DNA of 44,537 nucleotides from Bacteroidota bacterium (lineage in GTDB: Bacteria; Bacteroidota; Bacteroidia; Chitinophagales; Chitinophagaceae). The notes below the pieces were generated by a model. That model had not been told where the DNA came from. It did not search any database and saw nothing but the letters and a program-made list of their open reading frames with translations. Where the stretch lies: positions 1 through 44,537 of the forward strand of contig JAEZLJ010000057.1 of NCBI GenBank assembly GCA_023415275.1. Direction: 5' to 3'. The position numbers were made by a program, and so were the translations under genes. This document shows, piece after piece, positions 25,213 through 32,280 of the stretch (position 1 is its first letter; each line of letters begins with the position of its first letter).

Positions 25213-25399
25213 AATAACTTGATTTAGCTTATTAATGATAAGTTCCAAATAGTTTCCTCTTTAAAGGATAGCAGAAACTGTTTTTATTATGATATGAGGA
25301 TTAACAGCGCGTGGGTACCGAAGCGGGGGTATGGAAGTAATTCAAGTTACAAAATATATTAATAAATCAAAAGAGAGTAAATAATTTTTCTGGTAAAGG

Positions 25400-25972
25400 T
25401 CACTCCACCTTTATCTTATACTTTAAAAGTAATCCCGGCAAGCCAGCCAATGCAAATCTTGACTTTTGTATCTTATTAGCCTCAGGATCAATGGCGTAAT
25501 TGGATGCTGTACGCAGATCAGCCCCTTCCAGGTTAGTGTTGTAAAAGGAAGCTTTAAACAAATCAGAATGCTCAAATACAGAACCGCTTAAATCTGCATC
25601 TGTGAAATCCACTTCATGAAGCATACAATTCCTGAAGGGCGTCTTTTTGATCTTCATACCATAGAAGGAAGAAAGCTGCAACTGGCAATTCTCAAATGAC
25701 ATCGCTATAAGAAAGCTATCACAGTTCTCAAAATGCAGCCCCACCATTTTGCAATCTTTAAAAACCATATCCCTAAACACAACCTTGTTCATTGTAGCAG
25801 TGGAAAGGTTGCAGTTATCAAATGTGCAGTCAATGAAATGGATACCTGATAAATTGGTTCCCGAAAAATTACAGAGATGGAATCGGCAATTCTCATATAC
25901 CGCTAATGGTAAGGCCACAGTTGTATAATCTTGCTTTTCGAAATTTTGGTCTTCTATATAGTTTCTTTCCAT
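25400..25972 (-). CDS. Pentapeptide repeat protein (Qnr-like shape)
   Basis: 190 residues. Repeats of the A(D/N)LXX type run from about residue 25 to 160, for example CNFSGTNLSGIHFIDCTF, CNLSTATMNKVVF and TDADLSGSVFEHSDLF. These should form a right-handed quadrilateral beta-helix, and the fold often mimics DNA. The C-terminal tail (IDPEANKIQKSRFALAGLPGLLLKY) matches the short helix and dimerisation segment seen in Qnr/MfpA-like proteins that protect DNA gyrase from quinolones. Resistance activity cannot be claimed from this; many chromosomal relatives have no known role. No signal peptide, so cytosolic. Confidence 0.9.
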   Translation of the reverse strand: MERNYIEDQNFEKQDYTTVALPLAVYENCRFHLCNFSGTNLSGIHFIDCTFDNCNLSTATMNKVVFRDMVFKDCKMVGLHFENCDSFLIAMSFENCQLQLSSFYGMKIKKTPFRNCMLHEVDFTDADLSGSVFEHSDLFKASFYNTNLEGADLRTASNYAIDPEANKIQKSRFALAGLPGLLLKYKIKVE

Positions 25973-26044
25973 TCAAAAATGCTTACTTATGCCTATGGGA
26001 TAACTCCATGCCAATAAAGATATTAACGTACTGACCTTGAGAAC

Positions 26045-26071
26045 AAAAAAAAGGCGGGAATGTCCCGCCTT
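26045..26071 (-). terminator. Strong Rho-independent terminator
   Basis: AAGGCGGGA (26051-26059) and TCCCGCCTT (26063-26071) form a perfect 9-bp stem with a 3-nt loop. Reading leftward it is followed by a T-run (A-run 26045-26052). It ends the operon 26438-26848 / 26082-26375. Confidence 0.9.
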
Positions 26072-26081
26072 GAAAAGCATG

Positions 26082-26375
26082 TCAGGCTGTGTGCAGGCTG
26101 CCTTCATATACATAATAGGCAGGTAGAATGGTGGGTTGAACATTTGGAATGTCCTGCCTGGCGATGATAGGCATCAGGGTGGTGCTGAATTTTTTAAAAG
26201 CATCTTCAGATTCCCATACGTCCACGACCATCCACCCTGTTGGAGTAGGGCCGCCAACATGAAAGATCAGTCCTTTTGGATGATCATTGCCGCTACTGCG
26301 CAATTCTTTCCAAACATTGTCGTACTGTTTCTGGTTCACATTGGGAAAATCAAAACGAATGATTACTTTTTTCAT
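26082..26375 (-). CDS. Dimeric alpha-beta barrel (ABM-like) protein
   Basis: 97 residues. The pattern of beta strand VIIRFDF, helix QYDNVWKELRSSG, strand GLIFHVGGPTPTGWMVVDVW, helix ESEDAFKKFSTTLMPII and a final strand fits a ferredoxin-like antibiotic-biosynthesis-monooxygenase (ABM) or stress-responsive barrel domain. Many such proteins have no assigned reaction. The strand order and short length suggest a homodimer. It lies 62 bp downstream of the NTF2-like gene on the same strand and is probably co-transcribed with it. The reaction is unknown. Confidence 0.8.
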   Translation of the reverse strand: MKKVIIRFDFPNVNQKQYDNVWKELRSSGNDHPKGLIFHVGGPTPTGWMVVDVWESEDAFKKFSTTLMPIIARQDIPNVQPTILPAYYVYEGSLHTA

Positions 26376-26437
26376 AACCCATGATTTTAAATATGAAAAG
26401 ATGAGACCAATTGCTGGAATATGCTAACCTGCGCCAA

Positions 26438-26848
26438 TCAACTAAAAGCTTTTGCCTGTTCGTAAGAATCGGTAAAAGCGAAATAACTCTGTACTTTTCC
26501 ATTCTTCATTTTAAAGCTAAAGCACCAGTCATGATCAAAGGGTTTGCCAGTGCTTTTGACAATACCTGCCTGGTGACCTAAAACTATGACACTGTCTCCC
26601 TGCACGATGAATTCCCGTGGTTCGAACAAAGAGAATTTGATTTGTTCGTCAAGGTGTTTGAAAAATTCCTGTGCACCTTCTTTGCCAAAGAAATTGCCAG
26701 ACATGGCTGCACCAGGGATTTTGAAACTACCCCAACGCACATCATCAGTAAGTGTATTGATAATGGCAGGGATGTTGCCCTTTGCAAAATCATCAAAAGC
26801 CTGCTGAATGACCTGGAGGTTACTGCGGGTTGCAATAGAAGTTTCCAT
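26438..26848 (-). CDS. Nuclear transport factor 2 / SnoaL-like protein
   Basis: 136 residues with the NTF2-like cone fold: an N-terminal helix (NLQVIQQAFDDFAKGNIPAIINTL), a TDDVRWGSF strand, helix GKEGAQEFFKHLDE, then long beta strands FIVQGDSVIVLGHQAGIV, DHDWCFSFKMKNGKVQSYFAFTD. This family includes SnoaL-like cyclases and many proteins of unknown function. No catalytic residue set can be assigned with confidence, although His and Asp line the pocket in such proteins. It is followed by an ABM-like gene and a strong terminator. Confidence 0.85.
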   Translation of the reverse strand: METSIATRSNLQVIQQAFDDFAKGNIPAIINTLTDDVRWGSFKIPGAAMSGNFFGKEGAQEFFKHLDEQIKFSLFEPREFIVQGDSVIVLGHQAGIVKSTGKPFDHDWCFSFKMKNGKVQSYFAFTDSYEQAKAFS

Positions 26849-27082
26849 GTTAAGTATGTTTAAGTTAAGAATGCAAAAGTGGGGTGCGGGAATGATTTCG
26901 GAGGGTTTAATAAAGGTAGTAACAATGGTGAATAGCCTACGTTGATTTTTACCGCAGGGCTATTGTTTATTTTATCGATAGCACAAGTCATCCATTCTAA
27001 ATCTCAACTCATCCAGTTATCAAATTAAATAAACTGCAGGTGTATTACCTTGATCTTCTTATTGATCAAAACAAAAAGAAAA

Positions 27083-27661
27083 ATGACTAAATACCTGGCA
27101 ACCGCTTTATTATTGGTCATCATTGCAGGATGTGCAAAAGATCCTATTATTCAACCTGGTCCGCAACACCCTGTAATGTTCTATAAAGACCTGAAGAACT
27201 ATGAAGTGAGCAAAGGACATTCACTCATGCTTGACATGGATAATGATGGGATAGCAGAGTGTTCCTTTTCTGTTCAACTGGTGGGTGATCCCATCATGAA
27301 GGTGGATAAACTGCAGTACTATATCTTTTCCAGGATCAAACGCAACCTGTTGAATGACCAGAACGATGAGTCACCGGTGCTACAGCAAAATGACCTGATC
27401 AAAGCAGAACACCCTGGTTACACCTGGTACGAGTTATCATCTATTGTATTAACACAAAAGATCATCAGTGATGGAGGTGATACGTGGATAGGCGCATGGA
27501 AAAGTGCAGATCATAACTACTTGCCATTCCAGGTAATTAAAAATGGTAACAAATACCATGGATGGGTAGAGTTATCTATGAATACAGCCACGGAAAAATT
27601 GATACTGCACCGGTCAGCACTCAGCACTGAAGCCAATAAGGATGTAAAGGCTGGATATTAA
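27083..27661 (+). CDS. Small lipoprotein of unknown function
   Basis: 192 residues. From the ATG at 27083 the N-terminus MTKYLATALLLVIIAGC is a compact type II signal with lipobox IAGC; the earlier ATG at 27050 would put 11 extra residues before it and is disfavoured. The body contains LMLDMDNDGIAECSFSVQLVGD, a calcium-loop-like DxDNDG pattern, followed by mixed beta strands ending in HGWVELSMNTATEKLILHRSA. I do not recognise the family. It is single, facing a convergent gene with a shared hairpin between. Confidence 0.78.
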   Translation: MTKYLATALLLVIIAGCAKDPIIQPGPQHPVMFYKDLKNYEVSKGHSLMLDMDNDGIAECSFSVQLVGDPIMKVDKLQYYIFSRIKRNLLNDQNDESPVLQQNDLIKAEHPGYTWYELSSIVLTQKIISDGGDTWIGAWKSADHNYLPFQVIKNGNKYHGWVELSMNTATEKLILHRSALSTEANKDVKAGY

Positions 27662-27699
27662 TAAATACTTGTTGATTGTAAAAAAGGTACTATAGCATT

Positions 27700-27721
27700 T
27701 AATATGCCTACCCGCATATTA
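27700..27721. terminator. Hairpin between convergent genes
   Basis: TAATATGC (27700-27707) and GCATATTA (27714-27721) pair perfectly around a 6-nt loop. The right arm contains the stop codon of the minus-strand gene (27719-27721). There is no long T-run, so it is a weak terminator at best. Confidence 0.4.
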
Positions 27722-28267
27722 CTCATTAGCATATTCTTGTAAGGCGTTCAATTCTGTTTGTATCTGTTGTTCCCACTGGACCTGTTTCTCTTTATCAGTT
27801 CCAAAACGGGTTTCACTATCATAAGCAAGCCTGCGGTTAGAAAAAGCAGTCACTGCTGCTGCATTCAATTCATTAGCCACCTGGGTGCCTTTCAACAACT
27901 GCTTCCTGTTTTCTTTCAGGTCCCTGCGCAGTTGCCTGGTATAGATCTCACAGATATCAAAAAGCGTTTGCTGGTACTTCAATGAGGTGGCTACATCACT
28001 TGTAGTGTCTATCCAGGAAGCTGAGCGGATAAAATAGTTGTGCACTTTTTTATTGAAGTTCTTACTAAAAGCATCAAATCCGCGCAGCTCAAAGTCCATA
28101 AAATACTGGCCATAGGAGGTGGATGCCTGCAGGTCTTTGGTCTTGATCGTAAAATCATCCACCGACAGCTTCCTGGTGCTGCTCCATGCCAGGTAGTCTT
28201 TACCAGACTGACCAAATGAACAAGCTGCGATCAGCAGACAAGTTGTTAGAATAAAGTAGCTTTTCAT
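27719..28267 (-). CDS. DUF922-like exported protein lacking the HExxH site
   Basis: 182 residues with an export signal that could be a lipobox (LLIAAC) or a cleaved AFGQ-type site. The motifs match the predicted zinc protease family DUF922 as I remember it: WSSTRKLSVDDF near the start, then the core SLKYQQTLFDICEIYTRQLRRDL, and a late TRFGTDKEKQVQWEQQI. Family members have HEQGHFDI in the core, with His and Glu forming an HExxH zinc site. Here the equivalent residues are Y98, Q99 and L102, so both metal ligands and the base are gone. It is probably a pseudo-enzyme. The family match is from memory and needs a profile search. Confidence 0.7.
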   Translation of the reverse strand: MKSYFILTTCLLIAACSFGQSGKDYLAWSSTRKLSVDDFTIKTKDLQASTSYGQYFMDFELRGFDAFSKNFNKKVHNYFIRSASWIDTTSDVATSLKYQQTLFDICEIYTRQLRRDLKENRKQLLKGTQVANELNAAAVTAFSNRRLAYDSETRFGTDKEKQVQWEQQIQTELNALQEYANE

Positions 28268-28315
28268 GTTAAAACCATACTGTCTAATAGTAATGAAATA
28301 GATTCAATCCTAATA

Positions 28316-29365
28316 TTACTTAACATACACTACCTTATCTCTTTTGGCTGTGAACCTCCCAATAGGATTGGTGAAATTCCCAAGGCCTGCTGCTGCCAAA
28401 ACCGACTTGACCTCCTCGGCAGCATCTTCCCGGACGGCAATGAGCAATCCTCCGTTTGTTTGCGGATCAGGAAGAAGATTGAATGCCTCCATCACATTGA
28501 CCCCTTTTTCAAACTGCACCCTGCTACTGTAGCTGTTCCAGTTGTGTGAGGTAGCATCGGGAATGCTTTTTAATTGCAGGTATTCATCAAGGCCTTCCAC
28601 TTTTTGCAATGAATTATAATCCAGGTCCACACTAAGGCCACTACCCTCTGTCATTTCCACCAGGTGACCCAGCAGCCCAAATCCTGTCACATCCGTCATG
28701 GCATGTACAGCTTTAAGTTTACCCAGTTCTGCTCCTGCCTTATTCAAGGTACTCAGTTGTTTCACCAACGCAGGATAATGTTCATCCTTTAATAACTTTC
28801 TTTTCACGGCAGTGGCCATAATGCCTACACCAATGGGTTTGGTAAGAAATATAAGATCACCTTCCCTGGCAGTATTGTTTTGTTTCAGTTGGCCAAGGCT
28901 TACAGTGCCGGTAACCGCCAGCCCAAAAATGGGATCGCTGGAATCAATGGTATGACCACCGGCTAATGGTATGCCTGCTTCCGCACAAATTGACCTGCAA
29001 CCTTCCAATACTCTTTGTGCCACTTCCGCCGGAAGCTTTTCCAGTGGCCATCCCAATACGGCAATAGCCATTATCGGAGTGCCCCCCATGGCATATACAT
29101 CACTGATGGCATTGGCAGCTGCTATGCGCCCAAAATCATAGGGATCATTCACTATCGGAAGAAAAAAATCAGTAGTGGAAATAACGGCTGTATCACCATT
29201 CACCTGGTACACAGCAGCATCATCATTGCTGTCATTACCCACCAGTAATTGAGGAAAGCTGGTGGTATTGGGCGTGTGAACGATCTGTTGTAAAACAGAA
29301 GGGGCGATCTTGCAACCGCACCCTCCACCTTTTGAGTATTCTGTAAGCTTATATTCTAGCGTCAT
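28316..29365 (-). CDS. selD: Selenide, water dikinase (selenophosphate synthase)
   Basis: It makes selenophosphate from selenide and ATP, the selenium donor for selenocysteine and 2-selenouridine. The 349 residues match the usual length. The N-terminal active site is YSKGGGCGCKIAP, with Cys16 (E. coli Cys17) and Lys19. It has Cys, not selenocysteine, so no Sec machinery is needed to make it. Further conserved parts are DDAAVY, STTDFFLPIVNDPYDFGRIAAANA, LAGGHTIDSSDPI, LTKPIG and TDVTGFGLLGHL. It is the last gene of an operon with mnmH and a secreted protein; the start lies 3 bp after the preceding stop. Confidence 0.97.
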   Translation of the reverse strand: MTLEYKLTEYSKGGGCGCKIAPSVLQQIVHTPNTTSFPQLLVGNDSNDDAAVYQVNGDTAVISTTDFFLPIVNDPYDFGRIAAANAISDVYAMGGTPIMAIAVLGWPLEKLPAEVAQRVLEGCRSICAEAGIPLAGGHTIDSSDPIFGLAVTGTVSLGQLKQNNTAREGDLIFLTKPIGVGIMATAVKRKLLKDEHYPALVKQLSTLNKAGAELGKLKAVHAMTDVTGFGLLGHLVEMTEGSGLSVDLDYNSLQKVEGLDEYLQLKSIPDATSHNWNSYSSRVQFEKGVNVMEAFNLLPDPQTNGGLLIAVREDAAEEVKSVLAAAGLGNFTNPIGRFTAKRDKVVYVK

Positions 29366-29368
29366 TAC

Positions 29369-30481
29369 TTATTGTTTCAACTTTCTTTTAAAAATGATGG
29401 CTGCATTGGTTTGCAGGTCCGCACTGAAATTAACATGGTACTTCTTATCACCATCAGTTACTACCAGTAAGCCAGTATTGGGCGGCAAGGTACCAAGATT
29501 CTCTGCTACTAATATGATCTCAATAGTTTCTACATTAGGCAGGTGAATGGTTTTTTTAGTGGCTACCGCTGTAAGCTTGTTGTTAGAAATAATGTTCTCT
29601 CCATTCACATATACCGATATGGAGTCACCATCCACCACTCCATTGTCATAAAAGGCAAGTTCCAGGCTATCCGAGCTCACTTCCAATGACTGTTGCTGCC
29701 TGTTCATCCTTTCTATATAAGGGATGGTGGCAGGGAATGAAGGTTTGATCACCGCAACAGGAAATTCTTTTTTGTTATTGACAACGGTGGCTTCTTTTGA
29801 TACTGGCTTACTTACCGGGTGCTCAACCGGCTTTTCTTTTGTTTTCACTGTGGCTTTAGAAGCTTTTTGTACATCTGCCCTGGCCGTTGCTTTGTTCTCA
29901 GCACTCACGGCATGTGAAGCCGGTTTGCTTTCCGTTTTGGTTTTGTTTTGTTCTTTAGAAACGGTCGTTTTTACTATCGTTTCCTGGTAGTGTGGCTGTG
30001 AAATAATATTCAATTCTTTTAATTGACCTATCAGGGCAGAGTGGCTGCTGTCATTGTCCAGCCGCATCTGAACCCCACCATGCAGCGCATAGTAGATCTT
30101 GGTCCTCGTGGTTTCCCAGGTGCCATTAGCAGCTCTCAGGGTATCTTCATTGTTCAATTGAATAGTATTGATCTGCCTTACTCCTTTGGCTGGTGATTCA
30201 GGGAAGTTGTTGACCAGCATTTTATCATCTTCAATTATAAGCTGATCTCCTTTCCTGGTGGCCTTTACCCTTTTTACGCCATAGTAAAAAGTATCATTGA
30301 CCACAAAGGTGGTATAGGAATACCCCGTGATCTTACCACGGTACTCACTAAGGGCTAATTCGTATCGCTGCTCTTTTTTGGTGCTGTCATTGACCAGGGT
30401 ACCGGTGTACAAGCCGCTTACTACCTGGGCAGAGGAAAACAAGGAAGCAAAGACAAAAAGAAAGACTAAGGTACATTTCAT
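29369..30481 (-). CDS. Secreted protein embedded between mnmH and selD
   Basis: 370 residues with a cleaved signal peptide (MKCTLVFLFVFASLFSSAQ). The N-terminal part (to about 155) is a beta-rich barrel-like region (GLYTGTLVNDSTKK... GKITGYSYTTFVVNDT). A Lys/Thr/Ala-rich low-complexity linker follows at about 165-245. The C-terminal module has SLELAFYDNGVVDGDSISVYVNG and MNRQQQSLEV, a pattern found in many exported Bacteroidota proteins. Its first 4 bp overlap the end of mnmH and its stop is 3 bp from selD, so it is almost certainly expressed with them. No selenium-binding motif or metal site is seen, and its link to selenium use is unexplained. Confidence 0.85.
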   Translation of the reverse strand: MKCTLVFLFVFASLFSSAQVVSGLYTGTLVNDSTKKEQRYELALSEYRGKITGYSYTTFVVNDTFYYGVKRVKATRKGDQLIIEDDKMLVNNFPESPAKGVRQINTIQLNNEDTLRAANGTWETTRTKIYYALHGGVQMRLDNDSSHSALIGQLKELNIISQPHYQETIVKTTVSKEQNKTKTESKPASHAVSAENKATARADVQKASKATVKTKEKPVEHPVSKPVSKEATVVNNKKEFPVAVIKPSFPATIPYIERMNRQQQSLEVSSDSLELAFYDNGVVDGDSISVYVNGENIISNNKLTAVATKKTIHLPNVETIEIILVAENLGTLPPNTGLLVVTDGDKKYHVNFSADLQTNAAIIFKRKLKQ

Positions 30482-31572
30482 AGGGTTTGATATTGGTTGA
30501 GCAAAGCCTGTGCATTGGTAATGCTTACTTTTTCACAGGGTATCTTATTCAATAACGTGGATACATCCTCCCGATTGTGCAGGCCCTTCAGGTACCGCTT
30601 ATCGTAATATTGAAGCAGTATGCGAAAGGCCTCCCGGATGTTTCCTTCGTCAAGATAAGCAATAGTATTTTTTGTTTCAAGTCCCCCCAGGCGTTTTGTA
30701 ATACGCAAAGTAGCTTCCCTGAGCCTTTGAATATCGCCCCTTCCATAATCCTCCATCAGGTAATCCAGCCTTTGTTCAAAAGGAATATCCAGGAAATAGA
30801 CCGGGGAGGTTCTCATATTATCCCAGAGACTCATAGGAATGTTCAAATTACCAATACGCTGGCTCTCATCTTCCAGCCAGATAGTGGAGGGAGAACTTTG
30901 ATCTTCATGGCCTGCTTCCACCGCGTATGCTGCCAGCTCCAGGGCCAGTTTATTCTCAAACATTTCTTGTGTAGGCTGGGGAGGCATATGTATGCTACCA
31001 AATGCAGAACCCTTATGGCAGGCAATTCCTTCCAGGTCAATCACCTTTTGGCCTTTGTTTTTTAATTCCTGCAGCAGGGCAGTCTTGCCTGAACCTGTAT
31101 ATCCACCAAGTATGGTAAACCTGAAAGGCAGTGAAAATGTTTTCAGCACATGATTGCGAAAAGCTTTATAACCCCCGGCGAGCATGGTAACCTTAAACCC
31201 ATAAAGATTGAGCAACCAGGATACCGCTCCGCTGCGCATGCCGCCGCGCCAGCAATACACAAACACCTGGCGGCCTGTAAATGATCCATTTTCCGGCTGT
31301 CCATGCAGGGCAGCCAGCAATGCTTCCACTTTTTCAACCATGGGCCGCATCTTAGGACCAAAATAATCAAGGCCTATTTTGATAGCCTTTTCCCTGCTTT
31401 CCTGCTTATAGGCAGTGCCTACTACAGCCCTTTCTTCATTGCTGAACAAAGGAAAGCTGACAGCGCCTGGAATATGCGCATGTTCATATTCCGCAGGGGA
31501 ACGTACATCAAGTATCAACTGACCTTTCGAGGCTGCCAGGAAATCCTGGATCAATAAACGGTTGCTTTGCAC
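30478..31572 (-). CDS. mnmH: tRNA 2-selenouridine synthase
   Basis: It replaces the sulfur of 2-thiouridine at the tRNA wobble position with selenium through a geranylated intermediate, using SelD-made selenophosphate. The 364 residues show the two-domain layout: an N-terminal rhodanese domain with the catalytic Cys107 in VYCWRGGMRSG, and a C-terminal P-loop domain with GGYTGSGKTALLQEL (about 156-170). GTG at 31572 lies only 4 bp after a TACTTTTG -7 box, so it would be nearly leaderless; a TTG at 31554 is the alternative. The gene heads the operon that also carries selD. Confidence 0.95.
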   Translation of the reverse strand: MQSNRLLIQDFLAASKGQLILDVRSPAEYEHAHIPGAVSFPLFSNEERAVVGTAYKQESREKAIKIGLDYFGPKMRPMVEKVEALLAALHGQPENGSFTGRQVFVYCWRGGMRSGAVSWLLNLYGFKVTMLAGGYKAFRNHVLKTFSLPFRFTILGGYTGSGKTALLQELKNKGQKVIDLEGIACHKGSAFGSIHMPPQPTQEMFENKLALELAAYAVEAGHEDQSSPSTIWLEDESQRIGNLNIPMSLWDNMRTSPVYFLDIPFEQRLDYLMEDYGRGDIQRLREATLRITKRLGGLETKNTIAYLDEGNIREAFRILLQYYDKRYLKGLHNREDVSTLLNKIPCEKVSITNAQALLNQYQTL

Positions 31573-31576
31573 CGGG

Positions 31577-31584
31577 CAAAAGTA
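31577..31584 (-). promoter_or_regulatory. -7 box of the mnmH-selD operon
   Basis: CAAAAGTA on the plus strand is TACTTTTG on the minus strand, an exact match to TAnnTTTG immediately upstream of the mnmH start. No obvious TTTG at -33. Confidence 0.5.
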
Positions 31585-31603
31585 TTCTCTATTAGTTTAA
31601 AAT

Positions 31604-31631
31604 AAAATGCCTCCCGGTGGGGAGGCATTTT
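31604..31631 (-). terminator. Terminator downstream of the Thr-rich lipoprotein
   Basis: A perfect 12-bp stem (31604-31615 with 31620-31631) with loop GGTG. It lies 18 bp after the lipoprotein stop and 20 bp upstream of the mnmH -7 box. Confidence 0.85.
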
Positions 31632-31648
31632 TATTATGCAAAAAGCAA

Positions 31649-32215
31649 TTAATTGTCTTTTACTTTGGTTCCGTCTTCATCTTTCTTGATCACCTTATCT
31701 CCGGTTTTGATCTTCATGTCACCATCTTTTTCCGTTTTCACTTTGATATCATCCGTTTTCATTTTGGATTCATCACTGTCATTTTTCCATTTCACATCAT
31801 AATCCACCCAGTTCTTATTGGCACTGTCTTCAAATACTACCTTGTTGTTATCCATTTTGGCGCGACCTAAACGGGTACCTTCCCAATCATAAACCCACCA
31901 GTCATTGTTGTCCACGTAAATGTAACGCGTCACAGGCTCATTGGTCTCCACATTGGTTTTTTTACCTGTTGTCTTGTCAACAGAGATCTTAATGGGCTTA
32001 CCGGTTTTTACATCCATGTATTTGCCTGCTTCACTATTGCGCTGAAATTCATCAGCCATAGCAGTATAATCACTACTGGAAGTAGTGGTGGTAGCGTCTG
32101 TGGTAGTTGTTGTTGTAGTTGTGGAATCTGTTGTTTCGCTTGTAGTGCTATCACTGTTACAAGCCATAAATCCTAGCGAAAGAAAAGTAATAAGGCTGAA
32201 AATTAATTTCTTCAT
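31649..32215 (-). CDS. Lipoprotein with poly-threonine linker
   Basis: 188 residues. Type II signal with lipobox FMAC (Cys at 19), followed by a Ser/Thr tract (residues about 24-48, including eight Thr in a row) that acts as a flexible tether. The rest is a charged domain with MDVKTGKPIKISVDKTTGK, VDNNDWWVYDWEGTRL and a repeated Asp/Lys pattern ending in KMKTDDIKVKTEKDGD. The composition suggests a periplasmic or surface domain. The family is not known to me. The Thr codons are mostly ACN and the tract looks prone to replication slippage. It has its own terminator at 31604. Confidence 0.83.
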   Translation of the reverse strand: MKKLIFSLITFLSLGFMACNSDSTTSETTDSTTTTTTTTDATTTTSSSDYTAMADEFQRNSEAGKYMDVKTGKPIKISVDKTTGKKTNVETNEPVTRYIYVDNNDWWVYDWEGTRLGRAKMDNNKVVFEDSANKNWVDYDVKWKNDSDESKMKTDDIKVKTEKDGDMKIKTGDKVIKKDEDGTKVKDN

Positions 32216-32280
32216 AATTAAAGTTTTTATTTCAGCCTTATTATTTACAAAAATGAGACCTGTAGAGTGTGGAAGCGGGC

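Noticed and set aside
25400..25972. Quinolone resistance gene qnr
   Set aside because: Only the fold resembles Qnr; pentapeptide proteins are common and the sequence is not close enough to claim it.
28316..31572. Selenocysteine system
   Set aside because: SelD has Cys at the active site, no selA, selB or selC is present, and no in-frame TGA was needed in any gene; the selenium use seen is tRNA selenouridine.
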